A stretch of DNA of 64,000 nt from UBA7672 sp038326205 (GCA_038326205.1 JBBQJV010000012.1:1-64000), one strand, 5' to 3'; shown: positions 52,936 to 62,878, numbered from the stretch's first letter. The notes: a model not told the origin generated them from the letters alone. Numbers and translations are program-made.

Positions 52936-53909
52936 GACGGCAGCGCGTCTTCCGCTGTCCGATAGCCAAGCGCCAGCTTCTGTTCCTGCGCCGCGCCCGC
53001 CTCTGTGTCAGCGATCTCCCGGCCATAGATAAAGCGCGCCGAAGTCGCCGTATCCGCGCCATGCACAAGCCCGAAGCGGCACGCTCCGCTCCACGTCATC
53101 CCGTCAACCGCACCGCGTTGCTCCGCATTCGTCACAACCCGGCCGCATCCGCCGGCCAGCTGCACGACCTCTTCGCCCCGGTTGAGGAAAAACATGCGAT
53201 CACCAACGCCAGCCAGCGCCTGCGCCGCCGTCGTCACCGGCCTGCCCTTCACCAGTTCGCCCGTCATGCTGAAGCCGCGGCTCTCCCACTCCAGCGGCAG
53301 GCCCGAACTATCCAGCGTCGCGCTCGACATCTCATCGAGCCCCGACCGCGCCTGACCAAGATGGATGCGCGCAAGCCCGTGTCCGTACATCTCGTCGGGC
53401 GACGCCGGCGACAGATCCAGCGCTGCGGCGTAGTCCTTCTCTGCTTTCTCCCATGCGCCACGCCGCAGCTGAAGATAACCGCGCGTTGCCAACACAACCG
53501 GATCACGCGGCGCGAGGCGAACGGCTGCATCACACGCCACCAGCGCCCCATCGAGATCATGGTTTGCGATCGCAAGGTTTCTGCAGAGTCCGTTCTGCAG
53601 CCGCACATCGTCCGGCTTCAACCGGGCCGCAGTGCGGTAGTCGAGCGCCGCAAGCTCGGCATGGCCAAGCGCTACAAGAAGGTCGGCGCGCTGCGCATGC
53701 ACGCCCGCATCGCCCGGCGTCGCCGCTATCGCGCCACCATAGGCGGCAAGCGCATCGAGATAACGCCCGGCCGTCGTCGCCTCATTCGCTTCATCGAGAA
53801 AAGGCTTCATTGCCTCAGTTTGCGCAAAGGCTGCAGGCTGCGCCAGCACCAGACCCAGCGCCGCAGCTCCGAGCCACCGCCATCGATGCACGATTGCCTT
53901 CATTTGCAT
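52932..53909 (-). CDS. TPR-repeat exported protein
   Basis: The 325-residue protein has a signal peptide (LGAAALGLVLAQPAAFAQ). Three to four TPR units follow at about residues 36-190 (ALAAYGGAIAATPGDAGVHA, AALDYRTAARLKPDDVRLQN, EKDYAAALDLSPASPDEMYG). The C-terminal 130 residues are unlike TPR and unassigned. It should act as a periplasmic scaffold. It overlaps prmC by 4 bp. Confidence 0.78.
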   Translation of the reverse strand: MQMKAIVHRWRWLGAAALGLVLAQPAAFAQTEAMKPFLDEANEATTAGRYLDALAAYGGAIAATPGDAGVHAQRADLLVALGHAELAALDYRTAARLKPDDVRLQNGLCRNLAIANHDLDGALVACDAAVRLAPRDPVVLATRGYLQLRRGAWEKAEKDYAAALDLSPASPDEMYGHGLARIHLGQARSGLDEMSSATLDSSGLPLEWESRGFSMTGELVKGRPVTTAAQALAGVGDRMFFLNRGEEVVQLAGGCGRVVTNAEQRGAVDGMTWSGACRFGLVHGADTATSARFIYGREIADTEAGAAQEQKLALGYRTAEDALPS

Positions 53910-54063
53910 GTCCTGGCGCCCAACAATGTCGCGTGGCCCGCCGTCACTGTCCGACTGGGCACCGCGCCGTCAATAGCTGCACCGCAAATGATAACCACAC
54001 ATCATCCGGAGCGCCGCAATCTGAACAATTCCGCCAACGCCTATGCTGCGCTATGATTGCGCC

Positions 54064-54273
54064 ATGACAGACACATCTCGCCTCGACGCGCTCGAAGTCC
54101 GCCTCGCCCATCAGGACCAGATGATCGAGGATCTCAACGAGACCATCACCGCCCAGTGGAAGGACATCGACCGCTTGAAACGCGAAGTTGAACGACTCGG
54201 CGACCGCGTCGCGAACGCCGAACAATCTATCGGCCCCGACCAGGGCGACGAGCCGCCCCCGCCGCACTGGTAG
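54064..54273 (+). CDS. slyX: SlyX-family protein
   Basis: The 69-residue protein is a short coiled coil (LDALEVRLAHQDQMIEDLNE, then DIDRLKREVERLGDRV) ending in PPPPHW, the typical SlyX tail. Function is unknown beyond an association with SlyD in enterobacteria. The start is ATG 54064. Confidence 0.88.
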   Translation: MTDTSRLDALEVRLAHQDQMIEDLNETITAQWKDIDRLKREVERLGDRVANAEQSIGPDQGDEPPPPHW

Positions 54274-54277
54274 CGCG

Positions 54278-55039
54278 CTACGCGCTAAGCGCGTCGCCAA
54301 CTGTGACGCTGCCACCCTGGGAAACGGAAAAATAAGTGCCCAGCGTGTCGCGGCCAAAATGCTCGCGCAGCATGCCGACCATGTCGATGTCGCGATCGCC
54401 GGTTCCAGGATTTACGTGTGTCGCGATGCAGCGGACAATCGGCTTGAACACCGTAAGCTTCGCCTCGCCGAGATCGACACGTCCCCCGGCGATCCACTCA
54501 TCCTCCGCCCACGGCGCCAACCCATCGATGTAGACATTGGCCCGGAAGCGCAGTGGATCGATTGGCTGGCCGATGGCCCGCGCGACGGCCGTGATACTCG
54601 CAAGATTCATCACCGAGATATAGCCTTGCGGGTGATCCATGAAGCGGTAGCCCGGTGGGCTTTCCAGCACGCGCAACTTGCCCGACGCATCTGTGCCGAG
54701 AAACGCCTGCAGGAAGCGCTCAAGTGAAGCGCGGCCATCTGCGGATGTGAGATCCGTCTCGACGCCAAATCCGCTCGCATCGCCGACATGAAAGCGTCCC
54801 GTCGCATCATCAAGCCGCGTCTTGATCCGCGCGAGCGCTGGAAAGCGCGCAAGCACTGTGAACTTCTGCTTTGAAATATGCTTTGGCGCAGCCGGATCGA
54901 ACCCTGAAGGCCCGACCTCGATGGCATAGTTGCGGTCGCCCGGAAAATACGCGCCCGCCGAAAGCTCGACTGTGCCCAGCTGTTCTGGCGTCAGCCCCTT
55001 CACCGGATGGCGATAGACGGATGAGACGGTTCCACGCAT
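54278..55039 (-). CDS. MOSC-domain protein
   Basis: The 253-residue protein has the N-terminal MOSC beta-barrel (SSVYRHPVKGLTPEQLGTVE, FPGDRNYAIE). The C-terminal MOSC core contains the conserved RFRANVYIDGLAPW, IGGRV-like segment and RCIATHVNPGTGDRD, which includes the cysteine thought to bind the molybdenum cofactor sulfur. Such proteins act as sulfur carriers or mARC-like reductase modules. It is convergent with slyX. Confidence 0.87.
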   Translation of the reverse strand: MRGTVSSVYRHPVKGLTPEQLGTVELSAGAYFPGDRNYAIEVGPSGFDPAAPKHISKQKFTVLARFPALARIKTRLDDATGRFHVGDASGFGVETDLTSADGRASLERFLQAFLGTDASGKLRVLESPPGYRFMDHPQGYISVMNLASITAVARAIGQPIDPLRFRANVYIDGLAPWAEDEWIAGGRVDLGEAKLTVFKPIVRCIATHVNPGTGDRDIDMVGMLREHFGRDTLGTYFSVSQGGSVTVGDALSA

Positions 55040-55048
55040 GCGCGCCGG

Positions 55049-55516
55049 CTATCCTCTACCTCGGTAAGGAGCAACGCCGGTATCCGGAACCCAGAGCGCA
55101 TCAGGCGCCTTGCCCGTTTGCCAGAACACGTCGATCGGCATGCCGCCGCGCGGATACCAGTAGCCGGCGATGCGAAGCCAGGTGGGGCTGAGCGTGTCGA
55201 CCAGACGCTTGGCGATGGCGACAGTGCAATCCTCGTGAAAGGCGCCGTGATTGCGGAACGAGGTGAGGTAAAGCTTGAGGCTCTTGCTCTCCACGATCCA
55301 CGCGGCAGGGGCGTAGTCGATCACGAGATGGGCAAAATCCGGCTGGCCCGTCACCGGGCAGAGTGAGGTGAATTCCGGCGCGGTGAAGCGCGCGAGATAC
55401 AGTGTTCCCGGGTGCGGATTGGCGACGCGCTCAAGCACCGCCTGGTCAGGAGATGCGGGCGCTGCAACATGCGCGCCCAGCTGCGTCAGTCCGGTGGTGT
55501 TTGAAGGTGAATTCAT
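55049..55516 (-). CDS. queF: NADPH-dependent preQ0 reductase
   Basis: The 155-residue enzyme reduces 7-cyano-7-deazaguanine to preQ1 in queuosine synthesis. The nucleophile C53 and D60 lie in SLCPVTGQPDF, and the NADPH signature ESKSLKLYLTSFRNH follows. The length suits the single-domain QueF type. The start ATG 55516 leaves a 9-bp gap to the MOSC gene, so they may be co-transcribed. Confidence 0.96.
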   Translation of the reverse strand: MNSPSNTTGLTQLGAHVAAPASPDQAVLERVANPHPGTLYLARFTAPEFTSLCPVTGQPDFAHLVIDYAPAAWIVESKSLKLYLTSFRNHGAFHEDCTVAIAKRLVDTLSPTWLRIAGYWYPRGGMPIDVFWQTGKAPDALWVPDTGVAPYRGRG

Positions 55517-55856
55517 GCCGCTAATTGGCCTCTTCGTGGAAATTGGGCAATAGCGCCATACGATTCGTCCGCGACCGGATGGTTTCTTCCCTGAAATGCA
55601 CGAATTGCGTCGTTAAAGCGTCGCTCACCGAGCGAGGTGTAGTGAACAGGGCGCCTAATCTTAGGGCGAGTGACCCAAGGGCTGTCATGAAATTGTGCGG
55701 GTACGCTGCGCCGCATCACGGATTGGCCGAAGCACTTTCTGTGTGTCCGGCCAAATCGCCATGTTTGCCCGCAAGACGGCTGCGTTCCCCAGCGCACCCG
55801 ATCTTGCAAAGCCGCGTCTGCGGGTCGGTTCAACTATGGGAATAAGGGTCTGAATA
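55517..55856. other. 340-bp gap before the porin gene
   Basis: No gene is recognised on either strand. The region must hold the divergent promoters of queF and the TorF-type gene, but I cannot single them out. Confidence 0.4.
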
Positions 55857-56555
55857 ATGCGCAACCTTCTGATTTTCGGAGCTCTCCTTGCGGCCTCGGC
55901 CGCACCCGCGTTTGCTCAAGTGGAAGTTTCCGGCAACATCGCACTGACGACGGACTATGTCTTCCGCGGCATCTCCCAAACCGATGAGAGCCCCGCGATT
56001 CAGGGCGGCCTCGACGCCTCCTTCGGCGACTCGGGCGTCTATGCCGGAACATGGGCCTCGAACATCAACTTCGGCACCGGCGGCGCCAACATGGAGCTGG
56101 ACGTTTACGGCGGCTACAAGTTCGACCTGGGCCCGGTTGCCATGGACGTTGGCGTGATCGGCTACCTGTATCCGGGCGCAGCCGATTCTGGCGCCGAACT
56201 CGACTACTACGAAGGCTATGTGAAGCCCTCGATCGCACTGACGCCGGAATTCACCCTCGGCGGCGCTCTCTACTACACGCCGGATTTCACCGGTGAGCTG
56301 GGCGACGGCTTCTACTACGAAGTGAACGGCGCCTATACGGTCAGCCCCGAGCTAAGCTTCTCGGGCGCTGTTGGTGTGCAGACGGTCGACACGGCTGGCG
56401 TGTTCTTCGGTGACGACAACTACACCACGTACAACGTCGGCGGCACCTACTCCGCCATGGGTCTTGGCTTCGACCTGCGTTATGTGGGCACGGACGTCGA
56501 CAACGCGCCGATATTCGACGACCGCGTGGTCTTCACGATCAAGAAGGCCATGTAG
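55857..56555 (+). CDS. TorF-family putative porin
   Basis: The 232-residue protein has a signal peptide (LLAASAAPAFA, cut before QVEVSGN). The mature part is a run of alternating beta strands rich in Tyr and Gly (TTDYVFRGISQTDESPAIQG, the diagnostic TorF opening). It should be an outer-membrane barrel. Its C-terminal strand ends VVFTIKKAM. GGGAAT lies upstream of the ATG. Two hairpins follow. Confidence 0.9.
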   Translation: MRNLLIFGALLAASAAPAFAQVEVSGNIALTTDYVFRGISQTDESPAIQGGLDASFGDSGVYAGTWASNINFGTGGANMELDVYGGYKFDLGPVAMDVGVIGYLYPGAADSGAELDYYEGYVKPSIALTPEFTLGGALYYTPDFTGELGDGFYYEVNGAYTVSPELSFSGAVGVQTVDTAGVFFGDDNYTTYNVGGTYSAMGLGFDLRYVGTDVDNAPIFDDRVVFTIKKAM

Positions 56556-56570
56556 TCTCTGGACTCGATG

Positions 56571-56636
56571 TCTTCGGGCGGCTTGCCGCCCCGGAAGAAG
56601 GGAGCCGTCGCGGTCGCCGCGGCGGCTCTTTCCGTT
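56571..56636 (+). terminator. Terminator region after the porin gene
   Basis: Two hairpins follow in series: GGGCGGC/GCCGCCC at 56571-56598, then GAGCCGTCGCGG/CCGCGGCGGCTC at 56602-56628 with TTTCCGTTT after it. Confidence 0.75.
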
Positions 56637-56723
56637 TCCCCGGCCGTTTTTGCTGGCCGGAACGTGATGTTCAGTGCAACACATTGGGAACCGACAGGGC
56701 GGGAACAGGGAGAGACGCTGCAC

Positions 56724-58418
56724 GTGACTGCCGCCGAAACCCTGCAGCCGGCCATCATCTATCTCGGCGCCGGCCTGGCGGCGGCACTGGCCGCTCGCGC
56801 GGCAAGGCTGAGCCCTATCGTCGGCTATCTGGTGGCAGGACTGGTGATCGGTCCCTCCGGCTTTGGTCTCGTCCAGAACAACGACACGTCCCACTTCCTC
56901 GCCGATCTCGGCGTCGTCTTCCTGCTGTTCGACATTGGACTGCACTTCTCGCTGCGGGAGTTCGCTCTCCGCCGGGCCGATATGATCGGACTGGCGCCGC
57001 TGCAGATAATCCTTTGCGGGCTTGTATTCGCACTTATTGGCTACGCCTTCGGGTTTCCGTGGCCGGTTGCCGTTCTGGTCGGGGTCTCGCTGGCGCTGTC
57101 CTCGACCGCCGTGGTCGCGCGGATCCTGTCCGATCGCAACCAGCCGGGCTGTCCTATGGGGCGATCGGCAACCGCCGTGCTTGTCGCGCAGGACATCGTC
57201 GCCATCTTCATCCTCACTTACGCTGCCTCATTCAGCGCCTCGTCCAGCTTGCTCGACATGGAAGCGCTGGTCATTCTCGCCAAGGCAATCGTGGCGCTGG
57301 CCGTCGCCATTCTTGCGGGACGGCTTCTGGTAAGGCCACTGTTCGAATCGCTCGCTGCCACCAACAACCGCGAGACTTTCACAGTGGTCGCCCTGTTCAT
57401 CGTGCTGGCTGCCAGCGCTGCAACCGCGAATGCCGGCCTGTCGCTGAACCTCGGCGCGTTCCTCGCAGGCATGGCTCTTTCCGACACGCCCTATCGCCAC
57501 GTCGTGCAGGCGGAAGTGAAACCGTTCGCCGGCCTGCTGCTCGGTCTCTTCTTTGTCAGCGTCGGCATGGGCGTGAACCTGCCCGCGCTCGCCCTGATCT
57601 GGCCCGCAGTTCTTGCAACCGCCCTCGTCATCATGATCGTGAAAACCGTCGTGGTGTTCATCGCGGCCCGCCTGAACGGTTGGGCGGTTCCGGGCGCTAC
57701 GCAACTCGGGTTCCTTCTGAGCCAGGGATCGGAGTTCACGCTGGTCGTGGTCGGCATCGCCTCCATCGCCGGGGCCATGCCAGCACCGTGGGCTGGCATC
57801 CTCACCACCTCCGTCGCCCTGACGCTGATCGCGGCGCCAATCTGGACGTCGCTGGGCCTGCACATCGCCAAGCAGATCGCAGAAAAGGGTAAAGGCGCCG
57901 CTGTTGACACAGATGAGGTAGCGGAAGAACACCCTGTCCTGATTTTTGGCATGACATCGGCCGGGCGCTTGGCGGCCGATGCTTTGCGTGATCATGATAT
58001 CGCCTATGTCGCCGTTGATTCCGATCCTGACCGCTTCGTGCTGGCCGCGTCCGATGGCTATTCAATTTCATTCGGCGATGCGCGCGACGAGAAGCTGATG
58101 GCGAGCCTCGATGCCGGTCATGCTCGCGCCATCGTGCTCGGCGTGCGCGGTCTCGGCGCTGCGAGCCTCGCTCCGTTGCCCGGATCAACCCAGCCACGTC
58201 TGGTTGTGGCAGGAGACACCGCGGAAAAAGCAAAGCTGGACGCGGAAGGGTTCCGCGCGCACGTCTCCCGCGCCGCCCCTCTGGGACTTGAGCTCGCAGC
58301 CGACCTTCTGGCGCAGATGGGTCTCGGGAATGAGAAGATCAGCGCATGGATCGCCGATCAGGTCGAACGGCGCGGCCTGATCGACAAGCCGAAAGGCCCC
58401 GCCTCAGAAGCGGCCTGA
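56724..58418 (+). CDS. Kef-type cation/proton antiporter
   Basis: The 564-residue protein has a CPA2 membrane domain of 12 or more helices (SPIVGYLVAGLVIGPSGFGL, LSLNLGAFLAGMALSDTPYR). It ends in a TrkA-N/RCK nucleotide-binding domain (VLIFGMTSAGRLAADALRDH, VAVDSDPDR, YSISFGDARDEKLMA). This is the KefB/KefC layout for potassium efflux. I place the start at GTG 56724 with GGAGAG upstream; longer in-frame reading to 56568 crosses the upstream terminator. Confidence 0.9.
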   Translation: MTAAETLQPAIIYLGAGLAAALAARAARLSPIVGYLVAGLVIGPSGFGLVQNNDTSHFLADLGVVFLLFDIGLHFSLREFALRRADMIGLAPLQIILCGLVFALIGYAFGFPWPVAVLVGVSLALSSTAVVARILSDRNQPGCPMGRSATAVLVAQDIVAIFILTYAASFSASSSLLDMEALVILAKAIVALAVAILAGRLLVRPLFESLAATNNRETFTVVALFIVLAASAATANAGLSLNLGAFLAGMALSDTPYRHVVQAEVKPFAGLLLGLFFVSVGMGVNLPALALIWPAVLATALVIMIVKTVVVFIAARLNGWAVPGATQLGFLLSQGSEFTLVVVGIASIAGAMPAPWAGILTTSVALTLIAAPIWTSLGLHIAKQIAEKGKGAAVDTDEVAEEHPVLIFGMTSAGRLAADALRDHDIAYVAVDSDPDRFVLAASDGYSISFGDARDEKLMASLDAGHARAIVLGVRGLGAASLAPLPGSTQPRLVVAGDTAEKAKLDAEGFRAHVSRAAPLGLELAADLLAQMGLGNEKISAWIADQVERRGLIDKPKGPASEAA

Positions 58419-58422
58419 TGGC

Positions 58423-58995
58423 TCAGCGGCTCAACGAGCGGATCCACGACTCGGCGAGGCGGATCAGGGCGACAGCGAGGACGGATTTCAGAATGCTGCC
58501 GATCAAGAAAGGCGCCACCCCGGAATCGAACGCCCCCTGGGGCCCGATCCACATTGCGAGCCGAGCCCAGCCGCAGGCCAGAATAACGGCGTGCCCCAGC
58601 AGGAACACCCCAAACATCGGCAGCCAGCCGCGCAGACGCGGTCGCTCCGACAGCGCGCCACTGACCACCACTGCCACCACGAACCCTGCGAGATAGCCTG
58701 CGGTCGGCCCAGCAAAGGGATCAAGCCCGCCAGAACCATCCGCCAGAAACGGAAGACCCAACGCTGCTTGCGCCAGCCAGGTGATGACGATGGCGACACC
58801 CAGACGCGCGCCTGCCAGCCCCGCGACGAGAAGGATCGCAAAGGTCTGCATCGTCATCGGCACAGGATACATCGGCGCCGACACCCACGACGACGCAGCA
58901 ATCACCCAGCTGCCGCCGATCACCGCGGCAAGCCGCCAGACTGCCGGACGCTCCGAGAGAAACGCGCGAAGGGGCGCTACATGCACGTCCGACAT
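58423..58995 (-). CDS. bioY: Biotin transporter BioY
   Basis: The 190-residue membrane protein is the substrate-binding S component of a biotin ECF transporter. It shows SSWVSAPMYPVPMTMQTFAI (the conserved VPMTxQT), AGLAGARLG, GLPFLADGSGGLDPFAGPTA and GYLAGF. About six helices. The start could be ATG 58995 or 59010. It is convergent with the antiporter gene, 4 bp apart. Confidence 0.92.
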   Translation of the reverse strand: MSDVHVAPLRAFLSERPAVWRLAAVIGGSWVIAASSWVSAPMYPVPMTMQTFAILLVAGLAGARLGVAIVITWLAQAALGLPFLADGSGGLDPFAGPTAGYLAGFVVAVVVSGALSERPRLRGWLPMFGVFLLGHAVILACGWARLAMWIGPQGAFDSGVAPFLIGSILKSVLAVALIRLAESWIRSLSR

Positions 58996-59150
58996 TACGG
59001 CTTTCCCCACCCGTCAGTCAGAAGGACCCGAGGATAGCCCAAAGTCGCCAGACATCGCCGCGCCGCGTTGCCGCATCTGGCGCCTAATTGGTGATCCTTT
59101 TCGGTATCAGACGCGTAGACTGACTGGGTTTGAGGCGGCAAGATCAAAAG

Positions 59151-60101
59151 ATGAAGCGCTGGCGTTCAAACCTTGCTGTATTGGTCTTTGCCTTGCTAGC
59201 GCCTGCGTGCGCCTTGCGCGAAATTCCCTTCACGGAACTGCGAGCGGAGTACGGCCTGCCGACGTCAAAAACGTTCGTCGCGTCGCCCGGGGTGAATGTT
59301 CATTACACGGACGAAGGCCGCAACGACGGTCGTGTGATCGTTATGGTTCACGGCTTTGCAGCGTCGGTGCAGGCCTGGGGTCCGTGGATCGAACGGTTGA
59401 AGGGCGACTACAGGCTCATCGCGATAGACCTTCCCGGCCACGGCCTGACCGAAACGCCCCCGGGGTATCAGGCGTCGCTCGAAGGTAATGCCGCTCTCGT
59501 CGATGCGCTGACTGCAAAACTTGGCGTAAAGCATTTCGTCCTTGCCGGCAACTCGATGGGCGGTGCGGTGTCGCTGGCATATGCAATGGCGCATCAGGAC
59601 AAGCTGGATGCGCTGGTGCTGGTCGATGCTGCAGGCTGGCCCGGTGACGGATCACGCGGCGGTCCCCCCGGATTTGTCGGCCTGCTCAACAACGGCATCG
59701 GGCGCCTGTTCATCAAGATGGCTGACCCACATATGTTTGCCGTCGGCGGGCTGAAGTCGGCTTATGTCGACACGTCTCTCGTGACCGACGCGCTGGTCGA
59801 TCGCTATGTCGACTTCGCCATGGCTCAGGGTCATCGCGACGTGCTACTGACCCAGCGCTCGCAGCCTGCACAAGCATGGACGACCGAAAGCTTTCGCCAG
59901 ATCCACGTTCCCACACTGGTGATGGTCGGCGAGAAGGACGCGCTGATCCCGCCGTCAGATGCACGGGCGATCGCGAAGGCGATACCCAAGGCCTATTTCG
60001 TGGCCTTTCCGGAGGGCGGTCACCTGCCGATGGAACAACTGCCGGACGAGACGGTCCGCACCCTGCGCGCGTTCATTGAAGGCCTGCCTCCCGGTAGATG
60101 A
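59151..60101 (+). CDS. Alpha/beta hydrolase lipoprotein
   Basis: The 316-residue enzyme has a lipoprotein-like signal (AVLVFALLAPACA). The hydrolase fold shows the oxyanion region VMVHGFAASVQAW, the nucleophile in LAGNSMGGAVSLA, the acid in VGEKDALIPP and the histidine in EGGHLPMEQLP. The substrate is unknown. ATG 59151 begins the signal sequence. Confidence 0.87.
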   Translation: MKRWRSNLAVLVFALLAPACALREIPFTELRAEYGLPTSKTFVASPGVNVHYTDEGRNDGRVIVMVHGFAASVQAWGPWIERLKGDYRLIAIDLPGHGLTETPPGYQASLEGNAALVDALTAKLGVKHFVLAGNSMGGAVSLAYAMAHQDKLDALVLVDAAGWPGDGSRGGPPGFVGLLNNGIGRLFIKMADPHMFAVGGLKSAYVDTSLVTDALVDRYVDFAMAQGHRDVLLTQRSQPAQAWTTESFRQIHVPTLVMVGEKDALIPPSDARAIAKAIPKAYFVAFPEGGHLPMEQLPDETVRTLRAFIEGLPPGR

Positions 60102-60235
60102 GGGGCATAGTTGAGGGTCAGTTTGCCTCGCATTGCGCCCCTGCCGGCGGAAATAGGCAGAACTCTCCACGCAAGGCTCTGGCGAGCAAACGCATCATTC
60201 TGGCATAAGCAGCCCAGATGGTTGAGGAGAGCGGC

Positions 60236-61351
60236 ATGAAGATCGGCGTTCCGAAGGAAATCAAGACGCAGGAATATCGCGTAGGCCTGACGCCCGAGAG
60301 CGTGATGGAGATGACCCGAGGAGGCCATGATGTGTTCGTGCAGGCGAGCGCGGGAATGGGGCTTGGCGCGACAGACGCGGCCTATGTAAAAGCCGGCGCA
60401 AAAATTCTGGAGACGGCTGCCGAGATCTTCGCGACCGCCGAGATGATCGTGAAGGTCAAGGAACCGCAGGCGGTCGAATGCGCGATGCTGACGTCAAAAC
60501 ACACGCTGTTCACCTACCTCCACCTCGCCGCTGACAAACCTCAAGCAGAGGCGCTGATGAAATCGGGTGCGACCTGCATCGCGTATGAGACCGTCACCAA
60601 CCGCGCCGGTCGCCTTCCCCTGCTTCAGCCGATGAGCCAGGTCGCTGGCCGCATGTCGATCAATGTCGGCGCTTACGCGTTGATGAAAACGAAGCGGGGT
60701 CGCGGCTTGTTGCTCGGCGGCGTGCCCGGCGTGCCCGCTGCAAACGTTGTCATTCTTGGTGGTGGCGTTTCAGGAACGCACGCAGCCGAGATGGCGATCG
60801 GCAGCCGCGCCAATGTGACGGTGTTCGATCGTTCGATGCCGCGTCTTGAAGAACTCGACGTGCAGTTCGGCGGGGCAGTCGACACAGTCTACGCAACACA
60901 GGGCGCGATCGATCGTGCGGTGCTGGAAGCCGATCTGGTGATCGGCGCTGTGCTGATCCCCGGCGCCGCCGCGCCAAAACTGATCACACGGGCGCATCTG
61001 AAAGAGATGCGGCCTGGCGCTGTGCTCGTGGATATCTCCATCGACCAGGGCGGTTGCTTCGAGACTTCCCGCCCGACAACACACGACGACCCGATCTACG
61101 AAATTGATGGCGTGCTGCATTACTGCGTCGCCAACATGCCCGGCGCGGTCCCGCGCACCTCGACCTATGCGTTGAACAATGTGACGCTGCCATTCGCGCT
61201 GGACCTTGCCAACAAGGGCACGAGGGCCGCGCTGAAAGCCGACCCGCACCTCGCCGAAGGGCTCAATGTCGCTGACGGCCAGATCGCGCATGCGGCTGTC
61301 GCGCATGACCTCGACCTGCCCTTTGCAAAACCGGCGTGGCTGGCGGCATGA
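60236..61351 (+). CDS. ald: Alanine dehydrogenase
   Basis: The 371-residue enzyme interconverts alanine and pyruvate with NAD. It shows MKIGVPKEIKTQEYRVGLTP, the conserved VKVKEPQ, LFTYLHLAAD, the nucleotide site VVILGGGVSGTHAAEMAI and VDISIDQGGCFETSRPTTH. Length fits the family. GGAG precedes ATG 60236. The stop codon overlaps the next start (ATGA). Confidence 0.96.
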   Translation: MKIGVPKEIKTQEYRVGLTPESVMEMTRGGHDVFVQASAGMGLGATDAAYVKAGAKILETAAEIFATAEMIVKVKEPQAVECAMLTSKHTLFTYLHLAADKPQAEALMKSGATCIAYETVTNRAGRLPLLQPMSQVAGRMSINVGAYALMKTKRGRGLLLGGVPGVPAANVVILGGGVSGTHAAEMAIGSRANVTVFDRSMPRLEELDVQFGGAVDTVYATQGAIDRAVLEADLVIGAVLIPGAAAPKLITRAHLKEMRPGAVLVDISIDQGGCFETSRPTTHDDPIYEIDGVLHYCVANMPGAVPRTSTYALNNVTLPFALDLANKGTRAALKADPHLAEGLNVADGQIAHAAVAHDLDLPFAKPAWLAA

Positions 61352-61800
61352 AGCGCGGACTTTCAGCGTTTGCGTTGATAGCGCTGGTCGCGTGCGACGG
61401 ACCGGCGCCTGTCGACATGAAGGACCCGGCTTCAGTCGCTCACGCATTTGTCGATGCCTACAACACCCGCGATCTGTCGCGGATGTTGCCGCTTGTCGAC
61501 CAGATCAACATGGATGCGATCAAGGCAGCCCTGAGCGGCGGCCCTGAAAGCGACGCCTGGCGCGGGATTTTCGCGCCCGAGATGGTCGCGATTCTCGCGC
61601 GCGAACAGGGCAAGGTGGAAGGCCCCCGCTACGACCGGAGCGACGCGGTCGTGAAAGTCGGCGAGTCCGGCGACGGCGACGCCTATGCGATTGTGCTGTC
61701 GAAGAGAAAAGACGATCACTGGCTGATCGTGGAGAACTCAGTGCTCAGCGAAGCCGAGTTCGAGGCGATGGCGGTGGAGCCACCAAAACAGCGGAAATAG
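61348..61800 (+). CDS. Hypothetical lipoprotein
   Basis: The 150-residue protein has a lipoprotein signal (LSAFALIALVACDG). A small alpha+beta domain follows (VAHAFVDAYNTRDLSRMLPL, YAIVLSKRKDDHWLIVENSV) of the SnoaL/DUF4878-like type. It starts inside the alanine dehydrogenase stop codon and is translationally coupled to it. Function unknown. Confidence 0.7.
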   Translation: MKRGLSAFALIALVACDGPAPVDMKDPASVAHAFVDAYNTRDLSRMLPLVDQINMDAIKAALSGGPESDAWRGIFAPEMVAILAREQGKVEGPRYDRSDAVVKVGESGDGDAYAIVLSKRKDDHWLIVENSVLSEAEFEAMAVEPPKQRK

Positions 61801-61910
61801 ATCCGTCCGCTGCGCAGCCGGACTGCAAGCGACCAACCAAGAGCGATTGCCCTACGCTCTGAGGGATCGCGAAGCGATCGCCTCGGAGGATGCATTCAGC
61901 GTGCGTCCCA

Positions 61911-61945
61911 AAAAAAACGCCGCCCCCTTTCGGAAACGGCGCTGT
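61911..61945 (-). terminator. Terminator of the hflKC operon
   Basis: On the minus strand CGCCGTTTCC pairs (with G-T wobbles) to GGGGGCGGCG around a GAAA loop, followed by a run of T residues. Confidence 0.8.
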
Positions 61946-61967
61946 TGTCTGTCAGATCAGGAACGAC

Positions 61968-62876
61968 CTACCGCCCGTCCTTGCTCTTGAAGTATTTGAA
62001 GAAGTCGCTGTCAGGCGACATCACGAACGGCGTACCGGCCTTGATCGCGGTGTCGTAGGCGATCAGCGAACGATAGAAGGCAAAGAATTCCGGGTCCTTG
62101 TTGTAGGCCTGCGCGTAGATTTTGTTACGCTCTGCATCGCCCTCGCCGCGCAGTTTCTGCGACTGCTGGTTGGCTTCGGCCTTGATGACGGCGACCTGCT
62201 TGTCAGCTTCACCGGTGATCGAGTTGAAGAGGCCCTCGCCTTCGGCGTTGTACTGGCTGACCTTCTGCTGGAGCTGCGATTTCATGCGCTCGTAGACGCG
62301 CTGAGAGTTCGCTTCCGGCAGGTCGGCCTTGCGGATACGAACGTCGATGATCTCGATACCGAGCGATGTCATCTGGGCCTGCAGGGACGAACGGACACGC
62401 TGCATAAGCGTGGCGCGTTGCGCCGAGATGATGTCGGGCTGTGCGACCTTGCCGAGTTCGCCGCGAAGCGCCGCCGTGAAGCGCACGCCAAGCTGGGCGC
62501 GGCCATTGTCCTCGGTGGAAGCGGCGCGGAAGAACTGCAGCGGGTTGCTGATGCGCCAGCGCGCGATGGCGTCGACGTTGAGACGCTGCTGGTCGTTGGC
62601 GATGATCTCGTCGGCTTCGAGATCGTAGCCCATATTGCGCTTTTCATAGTACCGCACGTCGTCGACGAGCGGCATCTTGAAGTGCAGGCCGGCAGTGGCG
62701 TTCTGCATGGCTCCAGCTTCGGTCATGCCGGGCTGGGACGCGTTTACCGTGTACTGCGCCTGGCCGAAGCGAAGCACGATGGCCTGCTGGTCGACCGGCA
62801 CGATGTAGAGTGCGTTGGCCACGATCAGGAGGATAGCTGCTGCGGCGATGCCGCTGATGACGAGAAGGCGTTGCAT
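61968..62876 (-). CDS. hflC: HflC, FtsH protease regulator
   Basis: The 302-residue SPFH-domain protein has an N-terminal membrane anchor (ISGIAAAAILLIVANALYIV), IVLRFGQAQYTV, DARWRIS-like segments and YNKDPEFFAFYRSLIAYDTA. It forms a large ring with HflK around FtsH and restrains it. The gene follows hflK by 2 bp and ends in a terminator. Confidence 0.95.
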   Translation of the reverse strand: MQRLLVISGIAAAAILLIVANALYIVPVDQQAIVLRFGQAQYTVNASQPGMTEAGAMQNATAGLHFKMPLVDDVRYYEKRNMGYDLEADEIIANDQQRLNVDAIARWRISNPLQFFRAASTEDNGRAQLGVRFTAALRGELGKVAQPDIISAQRATLMQRVRSSLQAQMTSLGIEIIDVRIRKADLPEANSQRVYERMKSQLQQKVSQYNAEGEGLFNSITGEADKQVAVIKAEANQQSQKLRGEGDAERNKIYAQAYNKDPEFFAFYRSLIAYDTAIKAGTPFVMSPDSDFFKYFKSKDGR

Positions 62877-62878
62877 GC